Shown one piece after another: positions 1 through 5,726 of a stretch of DNA of 5,944 nt (within the stretch, counting starts at the first letter, position 1; each line of letters opens with the position of its first letter). Both the position numbers and the translations under genes were made by a program. The stretch is taken from NCBI GenBank assembly GCA_008501565.1, contig QQUL01000004.1, forward strand, positions 1 to 5,944, given 5' to 3'. A model generated the notes under the pieces. That model made no database searches and was not told the origin of the DNA. It saw nothing but the letters and a program-made list of their open reading frames with translations. The DNA is from Armatimonadota bacterium (GTDB lineage Bacteria > Actinomycetota > Acidimicrobiia > Spongiisociales > UBA5794).

Positions 1-1
1 C

Positions 2-28
2 GCTGCAATGGCGGTGCTGACGACATGA
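2..28 (+). CDS. 3' end of an upstream gene (partial, probably the ECF transporter membrane component)
   Basis: Reading from position 2 gives eight codons (AAMAVLTT) followed by TGA at 26-28. That stop overlaps the ATG at 25-27 as ATGA, the usual arrangement of translationally coupled genes. The tail is too short to identify by sequence. By context, the gene before a CbiO-type ATPase is often the transmembrane component CbiQ/EcfT, but this is only inference. The frame starting at position 3 closes with TGA at 18-20 and could instead be the true upstream frame, so the frame choice rests on the ATGA overlap alone. Confidence 0.45.
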   Translation, partial: AAMAVLTT

Positions 29-756
29 GCACCCCCGTCATCTCCGTCGACAACCTCTCCTATCGATATCCGGATGGGACGGCCGCGCTCGACGCGGTCT
101 CCCTCCACATCCACCCCGGTGAGCGCGTCGCGCTCCTTGGACCGAACGGTGCAGGAAAAACGACGCTCATTCTCCACATGAACGGCATTCACATGCCCCA
201 AACAGGCTCCGTCTCGGTATCGGGTGTGCTCCTTGACAACTCGTCGGTGATGAACATTCGGCGTCGGGTCGGCGTCGTGTTCCAGGATCCCGACGATCAG
301 CTCTTCATGACAACGGTACGCAAGGATGTCGAGTTCGGACCCCGAAATCTCGGGCTCGAAGGTGCCGAACTCGAGGCAAGGGTGGATGCTGCCCTTGAAG
401 CCGTCGGGGTTGCTGATCTTGCCGACCGTCCACCGAACCACCTCTCGTTCGGACAGAAACGACGGGTTGCGATCGCTGGTGTCCTTGCGATGGAACCGGA
501 CATCATCGTCCTCGACGAGCCGACCGCAAACCTCGACCCTGCATCACGCTCAGAGCTCACTGCACTCCTCGACGACCTCGACATCACGCAGTTGATCGTG
601 ACCCACGACCTGCTCTACGCAAACGAAGTCTGCGACCGCGCCGTGATCCTCGACGAAGGGCGAGTAGTCGCAGATGGCGACATCGGGACAATCCTTCGAG
701 ACAACGAACTCCTTGCCAGGCACAGACTTGCCCTCCCCAAAGGTGTAAGGATCTAG
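25..756 (+). CDS. cbiO: Energy-coupling factor (CbiO/EcfA-type) ABC transporter ATP-binding protein
   Basis: This 243-residue cytoplasmic ATPase should power an ECF-type importer, typically for cobalt, nickel or a vitamin. All ABC motifs are intact: Walker A at 39-47 (GPNGAGKTT, K45), Q-loop Q87, signature LSFGQKRR at 140-147, Walker B at 160-167 with D164/E165, D-loop NLDP at 169-172 and switch H194. Two features are typical of the CbiO/EcfA family: the FQDPDDQ stretch after the Q-loop and GQKRR in the signature. The length is about that of single-domain CbiO proteins, with a short C-terminal tail. The ATG at 25 overlaps the preceding stop as ATGA. I see no clear Shine-Dalgarno, so coupling to the upstream gene is likely. 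The same frame stays open to the left window edge, so a longer N-terminus is not formally excluded, but the usual family start (strand, then LSYRYPDG) fits this ATG. The metal or vitamin specificity cannot be read from the ATPase. Confidence 0.9.
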   Translation: MSTPVISVDNLSYRYPDGTAALDAVSLHIHPGERVALLGPNGAGKTTLILHMNGIHMPQTGSVSVSGVLLDNSSVMNIRRRVGVVFQDPDDQLFMTTVRKDVEFGPRNLGLEGAELEARVDAALEAVGVADLADRPPNHLSFGQKRRVAIAGVLAMEPDIIVLDEPTANLDPASRSELTALLDDLDITQLIVTHDLLYANEVCDRAVILDEGRVVADGDIGTILRDNELLARHRLALPKGVRI

Positions 757-777
757 CGAGGTCACATCGTTGGCAGT

Positions 778-805
778 ACGCGACCGTCACATGTCACGGT
801 CGCGT
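778..805. terminator. Hairpin at the convergent cbiO/rsgA junction, candidate bidirectional terminator
   Basis: A perfect 10-bp inverted repeat, ACGCGACCGT at 778-787 and ACGGTCGCGT at 796-805, encloses an 8-base loop. Seven of the ten pairs are G:C. Reading rightwards from cbiO it is followed by GCTCTTT, a weak T-rich tail; reading leftwards from rsgA there is no T-tract. The right arm encodes the last residues of RsgA, and the rsgA stop (789-787) falls at the arm/loop border. Only 30 bp separate the two stop codons, so a shared terminator is plausible. Intrinsic termination without a strong U-tract has been proposed for actinobacteria, but the function is unproven. Confidence 0.55.
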
Positions 806-1845
806 GCTCTTTGAGCTGCAGCAGCTTCCTTCCGGGCGTTCTTGAGTCGCTGCTTTGATTGGGCTCGAGCCGAGGATTCGGTTTGTTCGTCGATGAAGCG
901 GCAGTAGGCGTTCCAACGGTCGCTGGCAAGGTCGCCGGTTTCGATGGCTGCGAGCACGGCACAACCCGGTTCGGTGCGGTGGGCACAGTCCCGGAACCGA
1001 CATGCGATCGCAAGTTCCTCGATGTCCGAGAACAGCTGTTCAACCCCTTCACCTTCGCTTGACAATCCCAGAGAACGAATCCCCGGGTTGTCGATGATCA
1101 TCCCGCCTCCGGGTAGAAGGTGGAGCTCGCGGTGGGTTGTGGTGTGGCGACCCTTCGCATCCCGTTCACGCACGTCGCCGATCCAGGCAACCTCGTCCTC
1201 CATCAGTGCGTTCACAATCGACGACTTGCCGGCACCGGACTCTCCGATGAGGGTGCCCGTTCGGCCAGAAAGCAGGGCAAAGAGCTTGTCCATGCCCACT
1301 CCGTCCTCGATCGATGTTTCAATCACATCGACATCGCCAACCCACGATTCGATTCCAGATACGAGCTGTGACGAGTCTTCATGCAGATCGATCTTGGATA
1401 CCACGACGACGGGCCGGGCGCCGATGTCCCACGCGAACGCGACAAATCGCAGCACCTTGTTCCGTTTCAACGGGCGGTCAGCGCCGAACACCACCAACAC
1501 GAGATCGACATTCGCTGCGATGATCTGCGGTCCGGACTCAGCACTGTCGCGCTCAAGCTGACTGGTCCGCTCCAGGAGCCCCGAAATGGTCTCATTCTTG
1601 ACCTGAACCCAGTCACCGACAGCGAGCTGCATCGAACGCGGGAACGTCGCGTGCAACACCGACTCACCATCAGAGACCATCACCTTGACACCGTCGTGAC
1701 GCGCGACGCGTGCCGGTGTTCCGTCAAACGGCGAAGCCGCGAGCTTTTCGCCCCATTCGTCGCCCCAACCGAGGGATACGAGACCTCCCAGGTCGGTGGA
1801 ATCAGCCAAGTGCACGGTCGAGGTCGGAGATGAGATCGTCCACAT
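787..1845 (-). CDS. rsgA: Ribosome small subunit-dependent GTPase A (RsgA/YjeQ)
   Basis: RsgA is a circularly permuted GTPase that acts late in 30S ribosomal subunit maturation. The permuted motif order is visible: G4 SKID at 150-153, G5-like TS at 177-178, then G1/Walker A GESGAGKS at 201-208, G2 threonines in GRHTTTHRE at 232-240, and G3 DNPG at 252-255. A C-terminal zinc-binding motif has C282, C287, H289 and C295. An OB-fold-like N-terminal part lies at about residues 40-95, and the tail is basic and helical (331-352). All key residues are present. The start is uncertain. The ATG at 1845 overlaps the preceding gene by 44 bases and lacks a Shine-Dalgarno; GTG at 1815 or TTG at 1809 would cut the overlap to 14 or 8 bases, and the conserved part begins only near residue 19. 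I kept the ATG boundary for lack of a better ribosome site. The overlap suggests cotranscription and coupling with the transsulfuration genes. Confidence 0.93.
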   Translation of the reverse strand: MWTISSPTSTVHLADSTDLGGLVSLGWGDEWGEKLAASPFDGTPARVARHDGVKVMVSDGESVLHATFPRSMQLAVGDWVQVKNETISGLLERTSQLERDSAESGPQIIAANVDLVLVVFGADRPLKRNKVLRFVAFAWDIGARPVVVVSKIDLHEDSSQLVSGIESWVGDVDVIETSIEDGVGMDKLFALLSGRTGTLIGESGAGKSSIVNALMEDEVAWIGDVRERDAKGRHTTTHRELHLLPGGGMIIDNPGIRSLGLSSEGEGVEQLFSDIEELAIACRFRDCAHRTEPGCAVLAAIETGDLASDRWNAYCRFIDEQTESSARAQSKQRLKNARKEAAAAQRARDRDM

Positions 1846-2953
1846 GTTCGATGCCGACGGAGAGCCGAATGAGGGACGCGGGGACCTCGAGGTCGGTTCC
1901 CTCGACGGAGGCGTGCGTCATGACGGCGGGGATCTCGATCAGAGACTCGACGCCTCCAAGAGACTCGGCAAGAAAGAACAGCCTCGTTCGGGCGACGATG
2001 CTGTTCGCAGCCTCGACACCTCCGGCCGGTGTGAAGGACACCATGCCTCCGAACCCCGACATCTGCCTCTGTGCGATCTCGTGTCCGGGATCTGACGGGA
2101 GACCGGGATACCAGACGTGATCAACCCTGGGATCTGCTTCGAGGAACTCGGCGATGGCACCGGCGTTTGCGCAGTGGCGATCCATCCGAACCCCGAGTGT
2201 CTTGATTCCACGAAGCAGCAGGTACGAGTCGAACGGTCCCGGTACGGGGCCCGTTGCGTTCTGCAAGAAGCGAAGACGCTCGAGCAGTTCGGCATCGTTG
2301 GTGACGATCGCACCCGCCACCGTGTCCGAGTGCCCGCCGAGGTACTTCGTCGCCGAGTGGACAACCAGGTCGGCCCCGAGGCTCAGCGGTTGCTGGAGGT
2401 AAGGGGTCGCAAATGTGTTGTCGACCGCAACCAATGCCCCCACCGATTTGGCCACTGCAACCACTGCTTCGATGTCCACGATCTTGAGCAACGGGTTCGT
2501 GGGGGTTTCGATCCATACCAGTTTCGTATCAGAGGTCACGGCCTCGACGACCTTCTCCGGCGACGACAGATCGGCTGCTGTCCAGGCAATTCCGTGATCG
2601 GCAAGAACCCTGGCGATGAGGCGAAACGTGCCGCCATAGGCATCGTCTGGAAGAACGATGCGATCGCCGGGTTTGAGGAGATATCCGATCAGCGCAGTCG
2701 CCGCAAGACCCGACGACGTTGCCACGGCACCACCGTCTGCGGCAGGATCGACACCTTCGAGGGCAGCGATCTGCGTTTGGAGTGCCGTACGGGTCGGGTT
2801 GTCGGTCCGGGAGTATTCGTACCCCTTGTGGACACCGGGGGCTTCCTGCACATACGTCGATGTGGCGTAGATCGGCACGACGGCTGCACCGGTCGTCGGA
2901 TCGGGATCCTGGCCAGCGTGGATGGCAATCGTCTCGAAACGATCCTCGGTCAT
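1802..2953 (-). CDS. metB: Cystathionine gamma-lyase / gamma-synthase family PLP enzyme
   Basis: This 383-residue protein is a full-length member of the Cys/Met-metabolism PLP family, which are normally cytosolic tetramers. Visible active-site features are Y47 and R49 in the YSR motif (PLP phosphate, from the neighbouring subunit), S81-G82, the ring-stacking Y106, D178 in VDNTFA, the Schiff-base lysine K203 in HSATKYLGGHSD, and R363 in the LIRLSVGIE carboxylate-binding segment. It resembles actinobacterial proteins usually labelled MetB. However, E340 (SLIEIPA) sits where, from memory, cystathionine gamma-lyases carry glutamate (human E339) and E. coli MetB has serine. With a cystathionine beta-synthase directly upstream, a gamma-lyase role (cystathionine to cysteine, 2-oxobutyrate and ammonia) makes the better pathway; gamma-synthase or dual activity remains possible. 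The ATG at 2953 overlaps the upstream stop as ATGA and has a GAGGGG ribosome site 8 bases away. Confidence 0.92.
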   Translation of the reverse strand: MTEDRFETIAIHAGQDPDPTTGAAVVPIYATSTYVQEAPGVHKGYEYSRTDNPTRTALQTQIAALEGVDPAADGGAVATSSGLAATALIGYLLKPGDRIVLPDDAYGGTFRLIARVLADHGIAWTAADLSSPEKVVEAVTSDTKLVWIETPTNPLLKIVDIEAVVAVAKSVGALVAVDNTFATPYLQQPLSLGADLVVHSATKYLGGHSDTVAGAIVTNDAELLERLRFLQNATGPVPGPFDSYLLLRGIKTLGVRMDRHCANAGAIAEFLEADPRVDHVWYPGLPSDPGHEIAQRQMSGFGGMVSFTPAGGVEAANSIVARTRLFFLAESLGGVESLIEIPAVMTHASVEGTDLEVPASLIRLSVGIEHVDDLISDLDRALG

Positions 2954-3900
2954 ACGGCGAACCCCTCAGTTGTCATCCATGCGTCGTTGAAAATCTTTGA
3001 GAGATAGCTGCGACCCGAATCGGGAAGGATCACGACGACGAGTTTGTCCGGGTTCGCCTCCGCGACCCGCACCGCACCGGCGACCGCCATGCCACAGGAT
3101 CCACCAACGAGGATTCCCTCCTCGACGGCGAGTCGGCGGGTCATCGCGAATGCCTGTGCATCGTCAACGACCTCGTATCGGTCGGTCAGGTCAGGGTCGT
3201 ACGTCTCTGGCCAGAAGTCCTCCCCGACGCCTTCGATGAGGTAGGTGGTGACATCGTCCTTCGTTTCGGCTGTGAAGATCGAGCCCTTGGGGTCGACACC
3301 CACAACCGCGATATCGGGATTCATGGACTTGAGGTAGCGTGCGTTCCCGCTGATCGTGCCACCCGTTCCAACACCTGCAACGAATATGTCGATCTTGCCT
3401 TCGGTCTGCTCCCAGATTTCTGGCCCGGTGGAGTCGACGTGGGCTTGGGGATTTGCCGGGTTTGAATACTGGTCCGGTCGGTAGTGCCCCGGGCGATCAG
3501 CCATCTCGTTGGCGACGGAGTAGTACGACCGAGGATCCTCGGGTTCAACGTCGGTTGGGCACAGCACGACCTCGGCGCCGTACGCCTTGAGTAGATCCTG
3601 CTTCTCCTTGGACTGCTTGTCCTGCATGACACAAATCAGCTTGTATCCGCGAATCGCGGCGACCATCGCAAGCCCGACACCCGTGTTCCCTGATGTGGGC
3701 TCAACGATCGTGTCGCCAGGCGACAGCCACCCGTTTGCCTCGGCGCGTTCGATCATCCCAAGCCCGATCCGATCCTTGATCGAACCACCGGGATTCATGT
3801 ACTCGATCTTCCCGACAAGATTCCCGGGTGGGTGAATCCGCGACAACCTGACGAGGGGCGTTCCCCCAATCGTCTCAACAATGTTCTCGTGAATCTGCAT
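2950..3900 (-). CDS. cbs: Cystathionine beta-synthase-type PLP enzyme, catalytic domain only
   Basis: This 316-residue fold-type II PLP enzyme should condense serine and homocysteine to cystathionine, the first step of reverse transsulfuration. Seen motifs are GGTPLVRL at 12-19, NPGGSIKDR at 36-44 with Schiff-base lysine K42, TSGNTG at 69-74, the phosphate-binding loop GTGGT at 178-182, GGSCG at 266-270 with S268, and the C-terminal LPDSGRSYLSKIFND. The stretch EGVGEDFWP (223-231) and the ending SKIFNDAWM are typical of cystathionine beta-synthases rather than of O-acetylserine sulfhydrylases. The protein stops right after this catalytic core, whereas the mycobacterial Cbs, as I recall it, continues into a pair of Bateman domains. 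I chose the ATG at 3900 because MQIHENIVETIGGTPL matches the family N-terminus; a GTG at 3927 would add nine unconvincing residues. Its stop overlaps the next gene's ATG as ATGA. A cysteine synthase activity cannot be fully excluded. Confidence 0.9.
   Translation of the reverse strand: MQIHENIVETIGGTPLVRLSRIHPPGNLVGKIEYMNPGGSIKDRIGLGMIERAEANGWLSPGDTIVEPTSGNTGVGLAMVAAIRGYKLICVMQDKQSKEKQDLLKAYGAEVVLCPTDVEPEDPRSYYSVANEMADRPGHYRPDQYSNPANPQAHVDSTGPEIWEQTEGKIDIFVAGVGTGGTISGNARYLKSMNPDIAVVGVDPKGSIFTAETKDDVTTYLIEGVGEDFWPETYDPDLTDRYEVVDDAQAFAMTRRLAVEEGILVGGSCGMAVAGAVRVAEANPDKLVVVILPDSGRSYLSKIFNDAWMTTEGFAV
2962..2967 (-). promoter_or_regulatory. Shine-Dalgarno site of the gamma-lyase/synthase gene
   Basis: Read on the minus strand this is GAGGGG, ending 8 bases before the ATG at 2953. 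It lies inside the last codons of the beta-synthase gene. It supports the ATG that overlaps the upstream stop, and suggests independent initiation as well as coupling. It is the clearest ribosome site in the window; the first genes of both divergent units lack one. Confidence 0.65.
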
Positions 3901-3907
3901 CCCGATG

Positions 3908-3913
3908 AGGCTA
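3908..3913 (-). promoter_or_regulatory. Candidate -10 box of a leaderless transcript for the transsulfuration operon
   Basis: On the minus strand the sequence reads GCGG then TAGCCT, followed by 7 bases and the ATG at 3900. TAGCCT fits the actinobacterial TANNNT -10 pattern, and the spacing would put the transcription start at or next to the A of the ATG. No Shine-Dalgarno is seen here, which agrees with leaderless translation. I see no good -35 box at the usual distance. Confidence 0.45.
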
Positions 3914-3943
3914 CCGCGTGACCGCACGCCGCGTACCCAGGGT

Positions 3944-3970
3944 TCCAGTACACGGTATTTACATACTGGA
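3944..3970. promoter_or_regulatory. Operator-like inverted repeat in the divergent intergenic region
   Basis: Two perfect 7-bp arms, TCCAGTA at 3944-3950 and TACTGGA at 3964-3970, are separated by 13 bases that are more AT-rich than the surroundings. The centre (3957) is 57 bases from the beta-synthase ATG and 67 bases from the ABC ATPase ATG, that is, upstream of both proposed -10 boxes. The arm spacing suits a dimeric regulator contacting two DNA half-sites. No regulator gene is seen in the window, so the binding protein is unknown. A chance dyad is possible. Confidence 0.4.
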
Positions 3971-3985
3971 GCCCACAGAATGGGC
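3971..3985. repeat. Small hairpin in the divergent intergenic region
   Basis: GCCCA at 3971-3975 and TGGGC at 3981-3985 form a perfect 5-bp stem around CAGAA, directly beside the larger dyad. It is short enough to be chance. With the larger dyad it makes the middle of this 123-bp region unusually symmetric. Confidence 0.25.
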
Positions 3986-4010
3986 AGCAGAGTTCGCCGT
4001 GCTCTCGCGG

Positions 4011-4016
4011 TATCGT
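4011..4016 (+). promoter_or_regulatory. Candidate -10 box of a leaderless transcript for the ABC exporter operon
   Basis: GCGG at 4007-4010 is followed by TATCGT at 4011-4016, then exactly 7 bases to the ATG at 4024. The hexamer fits TANNNT and the distance predicts a start of transcription at or next to the ATG. No Shine-Dalgarno is visible. The layout matches that of the divergent beta-synthase gene base for base in the GCGGTA part, the hexamer T and the spacer length. No convincing -35 box is present. Confidence 0.45.
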
Positions 4017-4023
4017 CACCGCC

Positions 4024-4950
4024 ATGTCCAATCCCCTCATCAAGGCAACCGGCCTCACGAAACGCTTCGGCGACTTCGTTGCCGTCGACGGAATCGATTT
4101 CGAGGTTGAGCAGGGCGAGACCTTCGGGTTCCTCGGTCCGAACGGTGCAGGCAAGACCTCAACGATGCGGATGATCAGCGCCGTGAGTCCGATCACCGAG
4201 GGATCCCTCTCAGTCTTGGGACTTGACCCCGCGAAGGAGGGACCACGCCTGCGTTCACGCCTCGGCATCGTTCCCCAGGAGAACAATCTCGACGATGAAC
4301 TCACCGTCCGCGACAACCTGTACATGTATGGCAGGTACTTCGATATCGCAAAGAGTGAGCTCAACGAACGGATCGCAGAGCTGGTGGAGTTTGTGCAGCT
4401 CACCGAAAAGATCGATGCGAAGGTTGACGCCCTCTCCGGGGGCATGAAGCGCCGAGTCACGATCGCTCGGGGACTCATCAACGATCCGGACCTCTACATT
4501 CTCGATGAGCCGACGACCGGGTTGGACCCGCAGGCACGTCATGCCCTTTGGGACCGCCTCTACCGCCTCAAGCAGCGTGGCATCACCCTCATCATCACCA
4601 CGCACTACATGGACGAAGCCGAACAGCTCTGTGACCGATTGGTTGTCATGGACAAGGGCAAGATCGTTGCCGAGGGTTCACCTCGACAGCTCATCGAAAT
4701 CCATACGCCACGCGACGTCGTTGAACTGCGTTTCCCCATCGGCGTCCTTGAGACGATCGGGGGGCAGATCCGGGAACTGTCGGATCGCACCGAGATCCTC
4801 GCCGACCGTGCACTCGTCTATACCGACGATCCTGACCGCACCGTGGCGATCGTCCATGCGTACGGTCTTGAACCCGAGACCGTGCTCGAACGTCGCTCAT
4901 CTCTTGAGGATGTGTTCCTACGGCTCACGGGAAGAACACTGGTCGACTAG
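4024..4950 (+). CDS. ABC exporter ATP-binding protein, DrrA/NodI type
   Basis: This 308-residue ATPase should energise an ABC-2-type exporter formed with the membrane proteins encoded just downstream. Motifs are complete: Walker A GPNGAGKTS at 38-46 (K44), Q-loop Q85, signature LSGGMKRR at 137-144, Walker B LYILDEPT at 157-164 (D161, E162), D-loop GLDP at 166-169 and switch H194 in TTHYMDEAE. A C-terminal extension of about 80 residues ends in SSLEDVFLRLTGRTL, the pattern typical of DrrA/NodI/CcmA-like drug, polyketide or oligosaccharide exporters. The start at ATG 4024 fits the family N-terminus; no ribosome site is seen, but a -10-like box lies 7 bases upstream. The stop TAG shares its G with the GTG of the next gene. 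The substrate cannot be told from sequence; a lipid, antibiotic or glycan is possible. Confidence 0.93.
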   Translation: MSNPLIKATGLTKRFGDFVAVDGIDFEVEQGETFGFLGPNGAGKTSTMRMISAVSPITEGSLSVLGLDPAKEGPRLRSRLGIVPQENNLDDELTVRDNLYMYGRYFDIAKSELNERIAELVEFVQLTEKIDAKVDALSGGMKRRVTIARGLINDPDLYILDEPTTGLDPQARHALWDRLYRLKQRGITLIITTHYMDEAEQLCDRLVVMDKGKIVAEGSPRQLIEIHTPRDVVELRFPIGVLETIGGQIRELSDRTEILADRALVYTDDPDRTVAIVHAYGLEPETVLERRSSLEDVFLRLTGRTLVD

Positions 4951-5726
4951 TGGCGATCCCGCTGTCCGTTCGCGTTGTCGAGGCCGAACTTCGCATCTAT
5001 CGGCGCACATGGCGAGGATCCGTGTTCACCGGGTTCTTGAATCCAGTGCTGTATCTGCTGGCGTTCGGAGTCGGACTCGGAACACTCATCGACGCCAATC
5101 TGCCAGAGGGGCTCGACGGGGTCTCATATCTGACGTACCTCGCACCAGGACTTCTGGTAGCGACTGCGATGCAGACCGGCGCTTCCGAGGGTGCGTGGAA
5201 GGTCATTGCCGCGATCAAATGGCGTCAGACGTGGCATGCGCGGCTCGCCACCCCAATCAGCGTTCATGGACTTGCCATCGGTCAGGTGCTGTGGTCATCG
5301 ATCAGGGTTGCCATGGTGTCGGCATCGTTTGCGATCGTGATGATCGTATTCGGCGTGGCATCCCCGCTGGAATCACTTGGTTCGATCCTCCCAGCGATAC
5401 TCGTCGGTACTGCGATGGCTGCAGGAACAACAGCCTTTGCCGTTCGTGTCCGCGATGACAGCACTCTCTCGATGTACTTCCGATTCGTCGTTGTTCCGAT
5501 GTTTCTCTTCTCCGGCGTGTTGTTTCCGATCACGCAGCTTCCTGATTGGATCCAACCCGTCGCGTATCTGACCCCGGTGTTCCATGGCGTCGAGCTCGCT
5601 CGCACGATTGCGCTCGGACTGCCACCGCTCGTCAACTCCTGGATCAGCCTGACATACCTGGTCGCCCTCACGATCATCTGTGGGTGGCTCATCATTTCCC
5701 CGATGCGACAAAGGCTGACACCATGA
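4950..5726 (+). CDS. ABC-2 type transporter permease (first)
   Basis: This 258-residue integral membrane protein has about six hydrophobic segments, near residues 24-46, 62-82, 107-138, 145-165, 176-198 and 233-252, as expected for ABC-2 (DrrB/NodJ-like) permeases. The N-terminal WRGSVFTGFLNPVLYLLAFG and the later LFSGVLFPITQLPDW, followed by an AYLTPVFHGVELAR stretch, are characteristic of the family. The start is the GTG at 4950, whose G is also the last base of the upstream TAG stop. A GGGAAG at 4929-4934 lies 15 bases away, too far to be a good ribosome site, so translation is probably coupled to the ATPase gene. Its own stop overlaps the next ATG as ATGA. It should form the membrane channel with the second permease and the ATPase. 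Confidence 0.92.
   Translation: MAIPLSVRVVEAELRIYRRTWRGSVFTGFLNPVLYLLAFGVGLGTLIDANLPEGLDGVSYLTYLAPGLLVATAMQTGASEGAWKVIAAIKWRQTWHARLATPISVHGLAIGQVLWSSIRVAMVSASFAIVMIVFGVASPLESLGSILPAILVGTAMAAGTTAFAVRVRDDSTLSMYFRFVVVPMFLFSGVLFPITQLPDWIQPVAYLTPVFHGVELARTIALGLPPLVNSWISLTYLVALTIICGWLIISPMRQRLTP
5710..5714 (+). promoter_or_regulatory. Ribosome-binding site of the second permease gene
   Basis: AAAGG lies 8 bases before the ATG at 5723 and inside the last codons of the first permease. It supports this start, together with the ATGA overlap. Confidence 0.4.

Noticed and set aside
944..1561. A 205-codon plus-strand frame opposite rsgA
   Set aside because: The product is mostly Ser, Arg, Pro and Thr, without domain features, and the opposite strand encodes every RsgA motif.
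2117..3007. A 296-codon open frame on the plus strand, antisense to the transsulfuration genes
   Set aside because: It lies opposite strongly conserved PLP-enzyme sequence, its product is rich in Arg, Gly, Cys and His with no recognisable motif, and it looks like a GC-rich shadow frame.
3901..3927. Upstream GTG extension of the beta-synthase gene
   Set aside because: The nine extra residues do not resemble the family N-terminus, and the ATG at 3900 aligns with the usual start and with the promoter-like spacing.
3939..3967. A second plus-strand promoter using CATACT at 3962-3967 as -10
   Set aside because: There is no acceptable -35 box at 16-18 bases, and it overlaps the dyad arm; the box at 4011-4016 explains the start better.
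3795..4481. A 228-codon minus-strand frame crossing the divergent promoter region
   Set aside because: It runs antisense to conserved ABC ATPase motifs and across the likely promoters, and has the low-complexity composition of a shadow frame.
4505..5458. A 317-codon plus-strand frame overlapping the ATPase and first permease
   Set aside because: It is an out-of-frame reading of two well-supported genes; its product is Arg/Ser-rich and has no hydrophobic segments or motifs.
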